A stretch of 64,000 bases of DNA, from contig NZ_JAPDDP010000035.1 in the NCBI RefSeq assembly GCF_027587195.1, forward strand, positions 1-64,000. The letters are read 5' to 3'. Under the pieces are notes generated by a model. That model searched no databases. It saw nothing but the letters and a program-made list of their open reading frames with translations, and was not told where the DNA came from. Origin of the DNA: Solirubrobacter phytolaccae (GTDB lineage Bacteria; Actinomycetota; Thermoleophilia; Solirubrobacterales; Solirubrobacteraceae). This document shows positions 41,406-51,868 of this stretch, in pieces. Position numbers and translations under genes: made by a program. The first letter of the stretch is position 1. Each line of letters opens with the position of its first letter.

Positions 41406-43073
41406 ATGCGCCGCGTCTCAGCCTTGATCGCCGTCTTCCTGTTCGCCGCTCCGGCCGCGGCGCACGCCGGCGAAGGCGACATCATCGTCATCCGCGAGCC
41501 GGGCGCCGACGCCCGCGACATCCGCGAGGACGCCGGCGTCCGCATCGTCAAGCCGCTCGGCCTCGAGCACGCCGAGCTGGTCAAGCCGCGCGACGGTGAC
41601 GTCGCCGAGGCGGTCACCGAGCTGCGCGCCGACGACGACGTCGTGCTGGCCGAGCCCGACCGCCGCGTCTCGATCAACCGCCTGGACGCGCCGAACGACC
41701 CGTACTTCGCGTCGCTGTGGGGCCTGCCCGACAGCGCCGTCCCCGCCGCCTGGACGAGCACCACCGGCGCCGGCGTGACCGTCGGCGTCGTCGACACCGG
41801 CGTGCGCGCCGACCACCTCGACCTCGCCGGCCAGCTCACGGGCAACCCGGGCGAGATCGGCGGCGGGCGCGAGACCAACGGCCTCGACGACGACGGCAAC
41901 GGCCTCATCGACGACTTCCGCGGCTGGGACTTCATCTCCGCCGACAACCTGCCGCAGGACGGCAACGGCCACGGCACGCACGTGACGGGCACGATCGCCG
42001 CCCTCGCCGACAACGGCCGCGGCGTCGCCGGCGTCGCTCCTGGCGCGAAGGTCGTCCCGCTCCGCGCGCTCGACAACAGCGGCAACGGCTTCATGAGCAC
42101 GATCGCCAGCGCGCTCGACTACGCCGGCGACCTCGGCCTGCCCGTCGTCAACGCCTCGCTCGGCGGCGGCTACTCGACCGTGCTCGAGCGCGTCGTCGCC
42201 GCGCATCCGAACACGTTGTACGTCGTCGCCGCCGGCAACTCGAACGCCAACAACGACGATCCCGCGATCGCGAGCTTCCCGTGCGCGCTGCCGCAGGCCA
42301 ACGTCCTGTGCGTCGCCGCGCACGACCGCGACAACGCCCGCGCGAGCTTCTCCAACTACGGCGCGACCACCGTCGACCTCTCCGCTCCGGGCGTGAGCAT
42401 CGTCTCCACCTGGAGCACCGGGTCGAACGCCTACGCGACGACGCAGGGCACGTCGATGGCCTCCCCGCACGTCGCCGGCGCCGCCGCCGACGTGCTCTCC
42501 GCCCGGCCCGGCGTCACCGCCGCCCAGCTCAAGTGGGCGCTCACGTCCTCCACGGACATCACCCCCGCGCTCGTCGGCACGACGGTCACGGGTGGGCGCC
42601 TGGACACGGCGGCCGCCGTCGCCGCGATCAACGGCACGCTGCCCGTCGAGGTCGCTCCCCCGACGCCGACGGTCACGCCGACGCCCGACGCGCCGGTCGT
42701 CACGCCCCCGCCGCCGCCCCCGCCGGTCGCGATCGCGACGCCGACCCCGGTCGTCACGCCCGAGCCGACGCCCGCGGAGCCCGCGTCGCCGCGCCTGACC
42801 GACGTCAACGTCGGCGGCTCGCTCTCCGGGGTCAAGGGCAAGCTGCGCGTCTCCTTCAAGCTCACGCGCTCCGCCAAGGTGCGCTTCGCCGTGCACGCCA
42901 AGGGCAAGTCGAAGGCGCTCGCGACCTGGACCAAGCAGGCGCACCGCGGCGGCAACCAGTTCACGCTCACGCGCAAGCTGCCGACCGGCAAGACGCTCAA
43001 GCGCGGCGCCTACACGCTCTCCGTCTCGCTCAGCGCGAGCGCGCAGTCTTCGACTGCGATCCGCGTCCGGTAA
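41406..43073 (+). CDS. Secreted subtilisin-like serine protease
   Basis: A 555-residue S8 peptidase. Signal peptide about 1-21 (VSALIAVFLFAAPAAAHA). An I9-like propeptide spans 22-95. The catalytic triad is Asp130 (VGVVDTGV), His189 (GNGHGTHVTG) and Ser350 (GTSMASPHVAG). After the catalytic domain (ends about 415) comes a Pro/Thr linker (PPTPTVTPTPDAP) and a ~95-residue beta module (GKLRVSFKLTRSAKVRFAV). The ATG at 41406 begins the signal peptide; the open frame further upstream crosses the promoter. The 3' end overlaps the gene at 43030 by 44 bases. Confidence 0.9.
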   Translation: MRRVSALIAVFLFAAPAAAHAGEGDIIVIREPGADARDIREDAGVRIVKPLGLEHAELVKPRDGDVAEAVTELRADDDVVLAEPDRRVSINRLDAPNDPYFASLWGLPDSAVPAAWTSTTGAGVTVGVVDTGVRADHLDLAGQLTGNPGEIGGGRETNGLDDDGNGLIDDFRGWDFISADNLPQDGNGHGTHVTGTIAALADNGRGVAGVAPGAKVVPLRALDNSGNGFMSTIASALDYAGDLGLPVVNASLGGGYSTVLERVVAAHPNTLYVVAAGNSNANNDDPAIASFPCALPQANVLCVAAHDRDNARASFSNYGATTVDLSAPGVSIVSTWSTGSNAYATTQGTSMASPHVAGAAADVLSARPGVTAAQLKWALTSSTDITPALVGTTVTGGRLDTAAAVAAINGTLPVEVAPPTPTVTPTPDAPVVTPPPPPPPVAIATPTPVVTPEPTPAEPASPRLTDVNVGGSLSGVKGKLRVSFKLTRSAKVRFAVHAKGKSKALATWTKQAHRGGNQFTLTRKLPTGKTLKRGAYTLSVSLSASAQSSTAIRVR

Positions 43074-43326
43074 CCCGGCGCGGGAGCGGCACGGGCGACA
43101 TCCGGTCGGCCACCGCGCCGGCGAACGCGCGCGGCTCGAGCTTGGACGCGATGTCGATCAGCTCGTGGCGTTCGGCCGGCGTGAGGTGCCGCGCGCGGCG
43201 CACGAGGTGCGCGGCCCGCCGGCGCTCGGTGGGTGTGAGCGCGCCAAGATGGCGGCGCGCCAGGAGGGCCAGCTGGAGGGCGGCAATGACCTTGAAGAGC
43301 GGCAAACGGCTTACGGTCCGGAGCAT
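43030..43326 (-). CDS. Small protein of unknown function
   Basis: A 98-residue basic protein. Residues 5-30 are partly hydrophobic (LPLFKVIAALQLALLARRHLG) and could form one amphipathic or membrane helix. The middle (LTPTERRRAAHLVRRARHLTPAERHELIDIASKLEPRAF) looks helical, with two LTPxER repeats. I do not recognise a family. A TAGCCT box ends exactly 7 bases before the ATG, which supports a real gene. Its end lies antisense to the last 44 bases of the subtilase gene. Confidence 0.6.
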   Translation of the reverse strand: MLRTVSRLPLFKVIAALQLALLARRHLGALTPTERRRAAHLVRRARHLTPAERHELIDIASKLEPRAFAGAVADRMSPVPLPRRVTGRGSQSKTARSR

Positions 43327-43333
43327 CGAGTCG

Positions 43334-43339
43334 AGGCTA
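43334..43339 (-). promoter_or_regulatory. -10 box (TAGCCT) for the small gene at 43030
   Basis: TAGCCT plus 7 bases leads to the ATG at 43326 on the minus strand; no ribosome binding site is present. Confidence 0.45.
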
Positions 43340-43385
43340 CCCAGCTCAAGGTCAGCATGAAAACGTCGATCACACGGGGCGCTTC

Positions 43386-44546
43386 ATGTCTTTTGCATCT
43401 GCATCGTCGCTGCTGCCTCTGTCGCTGCTGCCCGAGGCGGCGGTGATCCTCTCCCCGGACGGGGAGGTGCTCGTCGCCAGCCCGCCGGCCCGGGACATGT
43501 TCCGGCGCGACCCGGTCGGGCTCGGGCTCGACGAGCTGGTCGCCGACCCGGACGTGCTCGCCGTCGCCGTCGCGGAGCTCGGTCGCTTCGACTTCCTCCC
43601 GCAGGTCGCGCTCGAGGGCGTGCGGGAGGACGGGACGCCGTTCGCGATCGACGCCAGCGTGCGCGCCCTCGACGGAGGCGCGCTGCTGTGCGTGTTCCGC
43701 GAGCTGCAGCGGTTGCACCACGGGGCCCTGGACTTCGCGTTCGACCACGCCGCGGTCGGGATGGCGCTGTTCAACACCGACGGCGAGTTCATCCGCCTCA
43801 ACGCGGCGATGTGCGGCCTGGTCGGGCGGCCCGCGGACGAGCTGCTCGGTCGCCGCGACCAGGAGTTCACGCACCCCGACGACCGCCAGGCGGACATCGA
43901 CGCGGCGTGGCGGATCCTGCGCGGCGACATGCACAACTTCCAGGGCGAGAAGCGCTACGTGCTGCCGGACGGCGAGCACCGCTGGGTGCTCGCCAGCGTC
44001 ACCTTCGTCCGTGACGGCCACGGCCGGCCGGTCTGCTGGCTCGGCCAGTTCCAGGACATCACCGAGCTGCGCCGGCTCGCGTCGCGTGACCCGCTCACCG
44101 ACACGCTCAACCGGCGCGCGTTCCACGTCGAGCTCGAGCGCTCGCCGGTCGGCGCGCTGCTGATGCTCGACCTGGACGGGTTCAAGGACATCAACGACGC
44201 CCACGGCCACGAGGCGGGCGACGAGCTGCTGCGCGTGATCGCCGGCGCGATCGCCCGCCGGCTGCGGCGCGACGACGTGCTCGCGCGCCTCGGCGGCGAC
44301 GAGTTCGCCGTCCTGCTGCCGCGCTGCCCGCTCGACGAGGCCACCCGCGTGGCCTCCGACCTGACCGCGCTCGTGGCCGAGCAGCGGTTCGTCTTCGACG
44401 GCGTCGAGCGCGGCGTCACCGCGTCGATCGGCATCTCAGCGGTCGAGGCCGGGGACGTGCCCGCCGAGGCGCTGGCCGCCGCCGACCGCGCGATGTACTC
44501 GGCGAAGGCCGTCGGCGGCGGGCGCGTGCGCCTTCACCGCGTGTAG
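43386..44546 (+). CDS. Diguanylate cyclase with PAS sensory regions
   Basis: Makes cyclic di-GMP. In the 386-residue protein, residues ~10-110 form a first PAS-like region, ~117-230 a clear PAS/PAC domain (ALFNTDGEFIRLNAAMCGLVGRPADELLG), and 235-386 a GGDEF domain. The active-site motif is intact (GGDEF at 303-307). An RxxD inhibitory site is present at 294-297, five residues ahead, so feedback inhibition by the product is expected. There are no membrane segments, so it is cytoplasmic. The last 13 bases overlap the convergent trypsin-like gene. Confidence 0.9.
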   Translation: MSFASASSLLPLSLLPEAAVILSPDGEVLVASPPARDMFRRDPVGLGLDELVADPDVLAVAVAELGRFDFLPQVALEGVREDGTPFAIDASVRALDGGALLCVFRELQRLHHGALDFAFDHAAVGMALFNTDGEFIRLNAAMCGLVGRPADELLGRRDQEFTHPDDRQADIDAAWRILRGDMHNFQGEKRYVLPDGEHRWVLASVTFVRDGHGRPVCWLGQFQDITELRRLASRDPLTDTLNRRAFHVELERSPVGALLMLDLDGFKDINDAHGHEAGDELLRVIAGAIARRLRRDDVLARLGGDEFAVLLPRCPLDEATRVASDLTALVAEQRFVFDGVERGVTASIGISAVEAGDVPAEALAAADRAMYSAKAVGGGRVRLHRV

Positions 44547-45448
44547 GCGACCTCGAACTCCGCCCAGCCGCCCGCCGTGCGGGCGGTCACGATGCACGTG
44601 CGGCGCCCGTTGGCGCGGCCCTTGCGGACGCTCAGCTTCGTGCCCGCCGGCCGCCAGCGCCCGCGGTTGCAGCCCGCGCTCGTCGCCCGTGGCGGGCGGG
44701 TCGCGTACGGCGCGGTACGCGCCGGGAGGGCGCCGGTGATCAGGGCGAGGTGCGGCAGGACGCGCTCGCTGACGTCCGCCGGTCCCTCGCCGCACTCCCT
44801 GAGCTGCGTCTCGCCGCCCCAGCTGACCACGCCCACGACCTGCAGCACGCCGTCGCGGGTGACCATCACCGGGCTGCCGCTGTCGCCCGGGCAGGACTGG
44901 GACTTGTTCGGCGTCGGGTCCTGCGTGCACAGGTGGAAGGACGGGTGCAGGAGGCGCTTGAAGTAGCCCTTGCACGTCGCCGACGGGAGCACGGCCTGGC
45001 TCGCGGCGCGCGGGGCGTCGGCGACGTCGGTCTCCGCCCCCGTCATCCCGCGGCCGATCGTGGTGGTCGGCTCGCCGTCGGCGGGCGCGGTGGTGGCGAG
45101 GACGAGCGGCGCCACGTCCGTGACGGGCGCGCGCAGCACGATGATCGCGGCGTCGCGGACGGCGGCCGACGCGCTGTAGCTCTCGGGCGCGGCCGGGCTC
45201 GGGATGACCCGGTAGCGCGGCGAGAAGTAGATCCCCCGCGCAGGACGCTCGCGGCCGCCGACGATCACGTCGAACGTGCTCGGGCTCGCGCCCTGGACGC
45301 AGTGCGCCGCGGTAAGCACGCGGTCGGGCGCGATCAGGCTGCCGCCGCAGAAGTGTCCACCGCCCGCGCTGAGCGACACGAACGCCGGCAACTCCGCGGG
45401 TGTGCCGTGGAAGATCGAGGCGGAAGCGAGTACGACAGCGGCGAGCAT
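44534..45448 (-). CDS. Secreted trypsin-like serine protease
   Basis: A 304-residue S1 peptidase. A short hydrophobic N-terminus (LAAVVLASASIF) acts as signal or anchor. The catalytic His49 lies in VLTAAHC, the Asp in RDAAIIVLRAPV and the Ser in CPGDSGSPVMV, where the usual GDSGGP reads GDSGSP. Cysteines flank the active site as in chymotrypsin folds. A C-terminal extension (about 235-304) forms a small beta domain with one cysteine pair. The ATG at 45448 lies 8 bases after a TACGGT box and diverges from the DtxR gene. Confidence 0.85.
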   Translation of the reverse strand: MLAAVVLASASIFHGTPAELPAFVSLSAGGGHFCGGSLIAPDRVLTAAHCVQGASPSTFDVIVGGRERPARGIYFSPRYRVIPSPAAPESYSASAAVRDAAIIVLRAPVTDVAPLVLATTAPADGEPTTTIGRGMTGAETDVADAPRAASQAVLPSATCKGYFKRLLHPSFHLCTQDPTPNKSQSCPGDSGSPVMVTRDGVLQVVGVVSWGGETQLRECGEGPADVSERVLPHLALITGALPARTAPYATRPPRATSAGCNRGRWRPAGTKLSVRKGRANGRRTCIVTARTAGGWAEFEVAYTR

Positions 45449-45456
45449 GACCCGGA

Positions 45457-45462
45457 ACCGTA
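45457..45462 (-). promoter_or_regulatory. -10 box (TACGGT) for the trypsin-like gene
   Basis: TACGGT on the minus strand ends 8 bases before the ATG at 45448. It shares two base pairs with the opposing TAACCT box, so the divergent promoters overlap and probably compete. Confidence 0.45.
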
Positions 45463-45466
45463 ACCT
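45461..45466 (+). promoter_or_regulatory. -10 box (TAACCT) for the DtxR-type gene
   Basis: TAACCT ends 6 bases before the ATG at 45473 in the 24-base divergent gap. Confidence 0.45.
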
Positions 45467-45472
45467 AGAGGC

Positions 45473-46135
45473 ATGGCGCGGCCGTCGGAGGCGATCGAGG
45501 ACTACGCGAAGGCGATCTACTCCCTGGCCCGCCAGGGGGACGGTACGGCGACGACCAACGCGCTCGCCGAGCGGCTCGGCGTCACGCCGGCTTCGGTCTC
45601 CGCGATGGTCAAGAAGCTCGACGAGCGCGGGCTCGTGCGCCACGTGCGGTACAAGGGCGTGGCCCTCACGCCGGACGGTGAGCGGGTGGCGCTGGAGGTC
45701 ATGCGCCACCACCGGCTGCTGGAGACCTACCTCGCCGAGCACCTCGGGGTGCCGTGGGATCGCGTGCACGAGGAGGCCGAGGCGCTCGAGCACGTGCTGT
45801 CCGAGTACCTGGAGGCGCGGATCGCGGCCGTGCTCGGCCACCCGACGCACGACCCGCACGGGGACCCGATCCCGACCGCGGAGCTGGAGATCGTCGAAGA
45901 GGACTCGCTGCGGCTCTCCGAGCTCGAGCCGGGCGACTGCGGCCGGTTCGTGCGCGTCTCGGACTCCGACCCGGCGATGCTCCGCTACTTGGACGAGCGC
46001 GGCGTGAAGCTGGGCGACGACCTCGAGGTGCTCGAACGCCAGCCGTTCGACGGCCCGCTGACCGTGCGCTTCGGCGACAACCTCCACGTCCTGGGCGGCA
46101 CGCTCGCCCAGGCGATGCGCGTCGAGCGAACCTAA
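45473..46135 (+). CDS. DtxR/MntR family metal-dependent regulator
   Basis: A 220-residue repressor. The winged helix is at about 5-65 (LAERLGVTPASVSAMVKKLDERGLV), then the metal-binding dimerisation domain (MRHHRLLETYLAEHLGVPWDRVHEEAEALEHVLS, with His, Glu and Cys-replacing residues) and a C-terminal SH3-like FeoA domain (about 145-220). DtxR proteins sense Fe(II), MntR proteins Mn(II); the ligand cannot be decided here. It is followed by a nested hairpin and the copper operon, which it is unlikely to control. Confidence 0.9.
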   Translation: MARPSEAIEDYAKAIYSLARQGDGTATTNALAERLGVTPASVSAMVKKLDERGLVRHVRYKGVALTPDGERVALEVMRHHRLLETYLAEHLGVPWDRVHEEAEALEHVLSEYLEARIAAVLGHPTHDPHGDPIPTAELEIVEEDSLRLSELEPGDCGRFVRVSDSDPAMLRYLDERGVKLGDDLEVLERQPFDGPLTVRFGDNLHVLGGTLAQAMRVERT

Positions 46136-46177
46136 AGCCACCTAAAGGGGTCAGACCCCTTTAGGTTCGTTTAGGTT
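46129..46177. terminator. Nested inverted repeat, terminator or mobile-repeat relic
   Basis: Outer arms AACCTAAA (46129-46136) and TTTAGGTT (46170-46177) enclose inner arms ACCTAAAGGGG (46140-46150) and CCCCTTTAGGT (46156-46166), with 3-base internal loops and a TCAGA loop. The outer left arm includes the DtxR stop codon. It probably ends DtxR transcription before the copper operon. The GGGGTCAGACCCC core resembles dispersed intergenic repeats in other bacteria. Confidence 0.6.
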
Positions 46178-46184
46178 TCTCCAG

Positions 46185-46201
46185 ATACCCCCGGGTGGTA
46201 T
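46185..46201. promoter_or_regulatory. CsoR-like copper operator, copy 1 (ATACC-N7-GGTAT)
   Basis: ATACC-CCCGGGT-GGTAT lies 9 bases upstream of the CopZ start codon. The arms and 7-base spacer match the form of CsoR operators of copZA operons in Firmicutes. The position at the operon promoter fits copper-responsive repression. No csoR gene is in the window. Confidence 0.65.
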
Positions 46202-46210
46202 GGTGAAGGT

Positions 46211-46420
46211 ATGGCCGACACCCTCACCTACCGCGTCGATGGCATGTCCTGCAACCACTGCGTCGTCGCGGTGAGTGGTGAGGTGGGCCGGGTTCCCGGG
46301 GTGAGCACGGTCGATGTGGACCTCGACACGAAGCTCGTTCGCGTCGATGGTGCAGGGATCGACGCGTCGGCGGTCGTCGAGGCCATCGACGAGGCCGGCT
46401 ACGACGCGGCGCCGCTATGA
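46211..46420 (+). CDS. copZ: Copper chaperone, heavy-metal-associated domain (CopZ-like)
   Basis: A 69-residue cytosolic chaperone that passes Cu(I) to the CopA ATPase. It is a single HMA domain with the metal-binding motif GMSCNHC (about 11-17) and the fold-typical VSGEVGRVPGVSTVDVDL. The start lies 9 bases after a CsoR-like operator, with GAAGG just ahead. Overlaps the next gene by 4 bases (ATGA), forming one operon with the exported protein and CopA. Confidence 0.9.
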   Translation: MADTLTYRVDGMSCNHCVVAVSGEVGRVPGVSTVDVDLDTKLVRVDGAGIDASAVVEAIDEAGYDAAPL

Positions 46421-47192
46421 GTGCGCCCGTCAAGCTCGCCGGGTTCGCGGCGCTGCTGGTGCTCGTGTTCGGCGTGGCCGTGGCGGCCGGCGACGTGATC
46501 GGCCCGGATCGGCAGGCCTCGGAGATACCCCAACCCGGTATGGGTGAGCACGGGGCCGTCGACCCGATCCGCGGGCTGTCGATCGCCGAGGGCGGGCTCT
46601 CGCTGGAGGTCGCGGAGACCTCGCCGGAGCTCGTGTTCACGATCCGCGGCGAGGACGGCGAGGCCGTGCGCGACTTCGAGGTCGAGCACGAGCGCCGCAT
46701 GCACCTGATCGTCGTCCGCCGGGACGGCACGGGCTTCCAGCATCTGCATCCCGAGCTGGGCGCGGACGGGGCGTGGCGCACGCCCTTGACGTTGCCGGAG
46801 CCGGGCGCGTACCGCGTGTTCGCGGACTTCAACCACGACGGCACCTCCTACACGCTCGCGGCGGACGTGACCGTGGACGGCGCGGCGACGTACCGGAGCT
46901 TCCCGGCGCCGGCGAGCGCGGATACCACCGATGGGTATGACGTTCGCATGCGCGCGGACGGTGAGCAGCTGCGGTTCGACATCACCCGCGGCGGCGCGCC
47001 GGTCGAGACCGAGGAGTACCTCGGCGCCGGCGGGCACCTCGTCGCGCTGCGCGAGGGCGACCTGGCGTTCCTGCACGTGCATCCGAACGACGACGGCGTG
47101 TCCTTCGAGGCCGACCTGGAGCCGGGCACCCGCTACCTGCTCTACCTGCAGTTCCAGCACGAGGGCCGTGTCCACACGGCGGAGCTCGTCCG

Positions 47193-47196
<4 letters not shown>
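46417..47196 (+). CDS. Exported histidine-rich protein of the copper operon
   Basis: A 259-residue protein with an N-terminal hydrophobic signal or anchor (about 5-25). The body contains two similar halves: [20 protein letters not shown] (about 90-109) and [20 protein letters not shown] (about 207-226). Each has one His, then an aromatic-x-His-x-His-Pro cluster 10-13 residues later, followed by a YRV or YLLYLQF strand. This suggests a duplicated beta domain with two metal sites outside the membrane. Sandwiched by 4-base overlaps between CopZ and CopA. Role in copper binding is inference. Two CsoR-like elements lie inside its coding sequence. Confidence 0.75.
46525..46541. promoter_or_regulatory. 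CsoR-like element, copy 2, inside coding sequence
   Basis: ATACC-CCAACCC-GGTAT, same arms and spacer as the operator at 46185. It includes an in-frame ATA isoleucine codon, which is rare in such GC-rich genes, suggesting the DNA sequence itself is conserved. Confidence 0.45.
46922..46938. promoter_or_regulatory. CsoR-like element, copy 3, inside coding sequence
   Basis: ATACC-ACCGATG-GGTAT, the third copy in 754 bases, 397 bases after copy 2, within the gene between CopZ and CopA. Confidence 0.4.
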
Positions 47197-49451
<2,255 letters not shown>

Positions 49452-49488
49452 GCGCAAACAAAATCAACACGGCGACTGGTGAGTCGGT

Positions 49489-49494
49489 TAGGCA
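49489..49494 (+). promoter_or_regulatory. Possible -10 box (TAGGCA) for the LamG protein gene
   Basis: TAGGCA ends exactly 7 bases before the ATG at 49502. The last base departs from TANNNT, so it is a weaker match than the others. Confidence 0.3.
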
Positions 49495-49501
49495 TCGGTG
49501 C

Positions 49502-51286
49502 ATGTTCGCCCGTGCTCTGCTGGTTCTCCTGCTGGTCATCGTCGCTCCCGCGTCCGCGCACGCCGCCACGTGGTACGTCTCGCCGTCCGGATCCGGAACG
49601 GCCTGCACATCGGGTACGCCGTGCGGGTCGTTCTCGGCCGCGTACGCCGCCGCCTCCCCGGGCGACGTCGTCGAAGTGGCGGCGGGGAGCTACGGATTCC
49701 AGTCCACGCCGGAGGGCACGCGGTCCGGTCCGCCGGTCGTCTTCCGGGAGAGCGGCGGCGACGTCGAGGTCAGCGCGCTGGACGCCGGCGGCGACTGGAC
49801 GACGTTCCAGGGGTTCGAGATCACGACCGGCGGCGTCGGCGTCGTCTCGACCATCGCGAACAACAAGGCCATCGGCAATCGCTTCGAGGATGTCCGCATG
49901 GTGGGCGGGCTGTACCTCCAGAACACCGATCAGACGGCGATCATCGGTGGTGAGATCTGCTGTCGTGCGGACACGAAGGTCATCAACATGGCCGGGCAGA
50001 TCGGCGGGGATCCCGCGAACACGGCCAACACGGACGTGCTGATCGACGGCACGGACATCCACACCGCGACCCGCACCAGCGGCAGTGTCCACACCGAGTG
50101 CGCGTTCCTGATCGCGGTGCAGGGGATGACGATCCGCAACACCCACTGGTGGAACTGCGCGGTCTACAACTTCGGCATCGGGAAGATCGGCAGCGACCTC
50201 TGCCCGTCGGACATCCTGATCGAGAACAGTGTGTTCGAGGCCTCCGACGACATCACCGTCGGCGGCAAGCAGGGCTACTACGCCGGGTACGTCCAGAGCT
50301 GCGGGGTCGACGTCCAGTTCCGCAACAACGCCTTCGAGCAGGGTCTCGAGCTGGATCCGACGGCGTCGCCCGAGCCGCTGGTCACCGGCAACCTGCTCTA
50401 CCAGGGCTTCAACTGCAACGACGCGACGTTCGTGCACAACACGATGGTGCGCGGCGGAGGCGCGTGCTCCGGCGGCGATGACCACGACAACGTCTCGATC
50501 GCGAGCCTCGCCGACCAGTGGATCGATCCGGCGAACGACGACTATCGGCTCAAGCCGACGTCGCCCGCGATCGACGCCGCCGACCCGAGCGACGCGCCGG
50601 CGCTCGACAAGGACGGCCGCGTCCGTGACGCCCTACCGGACGCCGGGCCGTACGAGTACGAGCCCGCGGTCGCCAAGTGGGCGCTCAACGAGACGAGCGG
50701 CACGACCGCCGCGGACTCGATCAATGGGCTCGACGGGACGCTCACCAACGGCGCCGCCTGGACCGCCTCCGGCAAATACGGCGGCGCGGCGACCTTCGAC
50801 GGCACCGACGACTACGTGAACGTTCCGGACGACACCCTGCTGGACCTCGACACGTTCACGCTCGAGGCCTGGGTGTACCCCACGTCGCTGTCGGGCTCGC
50901 AGTACCGGTCCGTGATCTTCAAGGAGGACGGCGCGAACAGTCGGCAGGCGTACTCGCTGTACGCGAGTGAGGGCGCGTCGCACCCGACGGCCGAGGTCGG
51001 GGACCCGCTGAGCTCCGGCGTCGAGCGCATCATCGGCTCGCAGACGATCGCCGCGAACACCTGGACGCACATCGCTGCCACCTACGACGGCACCGCGCTC
51101 AAGGTGTTCAAGAACGGCGTCGAGATCGGCGCTCAAGCGCTCACCGGCACGCTGCCGACGAGCTCGAGCCCGCTGCGCATCGGCGGCAACATGATCTATT
51201 GGAACGAGTGGTTCGAAGGGCACATCGACGAGGTCGCCGTGTACGACCGCGCGTTGTCGGCCGCGGAGATCGCCGCCGACATGTGA
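49502..51286 (+). CDS. Secreted beta-helix protein with C-terminal LamG domain
   Basis: A 594-residue exported protein. The signal peptide is about 1-21 (ARALLVLLLVIVAPASAHA). Residues ~22-370 look like a right-handed beta-helix (repeated short strands with Asn and Gly turns; WYVSPSGSGTACTSGTPCGSFSAAYAAA is the common opening of such proteins) and contain cysteine pairs. Residues ~390-594 are a concanavalin-like LamG domain (GGAATFDGTDDYVNVPD; EAWVYPTS; HIDEVAVYDRALSAAEI). It probably binds or cleaves polysaccharide outside the cell; no catalytic motif is recognised. The ATG at 49502 is chosen because it starts the signal peptide. Confidence 0.8.
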   Translation: MFARALLVLLLVIVAPASAHAATWYVSPSGSGTACTSGTPCGSFSAAYAAASPGDVVEVAAGSYGFQSTPEGTRSGPPVVFRESGGDVEVSALDAGGDWTTFQGFEITTGGVGVVSTIANNKAIGNRFEDVRMVGGLYLQNTDQTAIIGGEICCRADTKVINMAGQIGGDPANTANTDVLIDGTDIHTATRTSGSVHTECAFLIAVQGMTIRNTHWWNCAVYNFGIGKIGSDLCPSDILIENSVFEASDDITVGGKQGYYAGYVQSCGVDVQFRNNAFEQGLELDPTASPEPLVTGNLLYQGFNCNDATFVHNTMVRGGGACSGGDDHDNVSIASLADQWIDPANDDYRLKPTSPAIDAADPSDAPALDKDGRVRDALPDAGPYEYEPAVAKWALNETSGTTAADSINGLDGTLTNGAAWTASGKYGGAATFDGTDDYVNVPDDTLLDLDTFTLEAWVYPTSLSGSQYRSVIFKEDGANSRQAYSLYASEGASHPTAEVGDPLSSGVERIIGSQTIAANTWTHIAATYDGTALKVFKNGVEIGAQALTGTLPTSSSPLRIGGNMIYWNEWFEGHIDEVAVYDRALSAAEIAADM

Positions 51287-51296
51287 CGCGTCGCTC

Positions 51297-51833
51297 CTAG
51301 GCGGGGCGCAGGCCGGCGAGCAGCACGGCGACGATTCGGCGGGCGGCGTCCGCGCCGCCGGTCGCGATCAGCGCGCTGTTCGCCACGAGGAGCGCGCCGA
51401 GGTCGTCGCGGGTGAAGGACGGATCGCCCGTGCGGACCGCGTCGAGCAGGCGCGCGCCCTCGTCGAGGGCGGCGGCGCAGACGGCGCTCACGTCAGGGGA
51501 CCCTTCGTAGGCGCGGGCCACGGCGTCGCTGACGGCCGGGTCGGCGATCTGCATCTCCAGCAGGCCGTTGAAATAGCGCTCGACGCGTTCCCAGGGGTCG
51601 GTGGCGGCGTTCGCGTCGAGGCGGATGCGCTCGACGTTGGCCGCCATGAGGTCGGGGATGACCGCGTCGATCAGCGCCTCGCGCGAGCCGAAGCGGTTGT
51701 AGAGCGTCCCCACGCTCACGCCGGCGCGCTTCGCGATCTCCTCCAGCGGGGAGCCGAGGCCGCGCTCGCGGAAGACCTCGAGGGCCGCGGCCTTGAGCCG
51801 ATCCAGGTTGCGTTGCGCGTCGGCGCGGAGCAC
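51297..51833 (-). CDS. TetR family transcriptional regulator
   Basis: A 178-residue regulator with an N-terminal helix-turn-helix (LEEIAKRAGVSVGTLYNRFGSREALI, about 24-49) and a typical TetR C-terminal ligand domain. The GTG at 51833 is chosen because TATCCT ends exactly 7 bases before it and because the residues match the start of the domain. It diverges from an SDR gene across 42 bases that hold a 16-base palindrome, so it probably represses the SDR gene and perhaps itself. Confidence 0.85.
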   Translation of the reverse strand: MLRADAQRNLDRLKAAALEVFRERGLGSPLEEIAKRAGVSVGTLYNRFGSREALIDAVIPDLMAANVERIRLDANAATDPWERVERYFNGLLEMQIADPAVSDAVARAYEGSPDVSAVCAAALDEGARLLDAVRTGDPSFTRDDLGALLVANSALIATGGADAARRIVAVLLAGLRPA

Positions 51834-51840
51834 GAAGTTG

Positions 51841-51846
51841 AGGATA
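51841..51846 (-). promoter_or_regulatory. -10 box (TATCCT) for the TetR gene
   Basis: TATCCT on the minus strand is followed by 7 bases and the GTG at 51833. Confidence 0.5.
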
Positions 51847-51868
51847 GCCTCAGGTTCTCTGCTACAAG

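Noticed and set aside
42640-42790. Frameshift near the Pro-rich region of the subtilase gene
   Set aside because: The frame stays open through the linker into a sensible beta module ending in a normal stop; the region is only low complexity.
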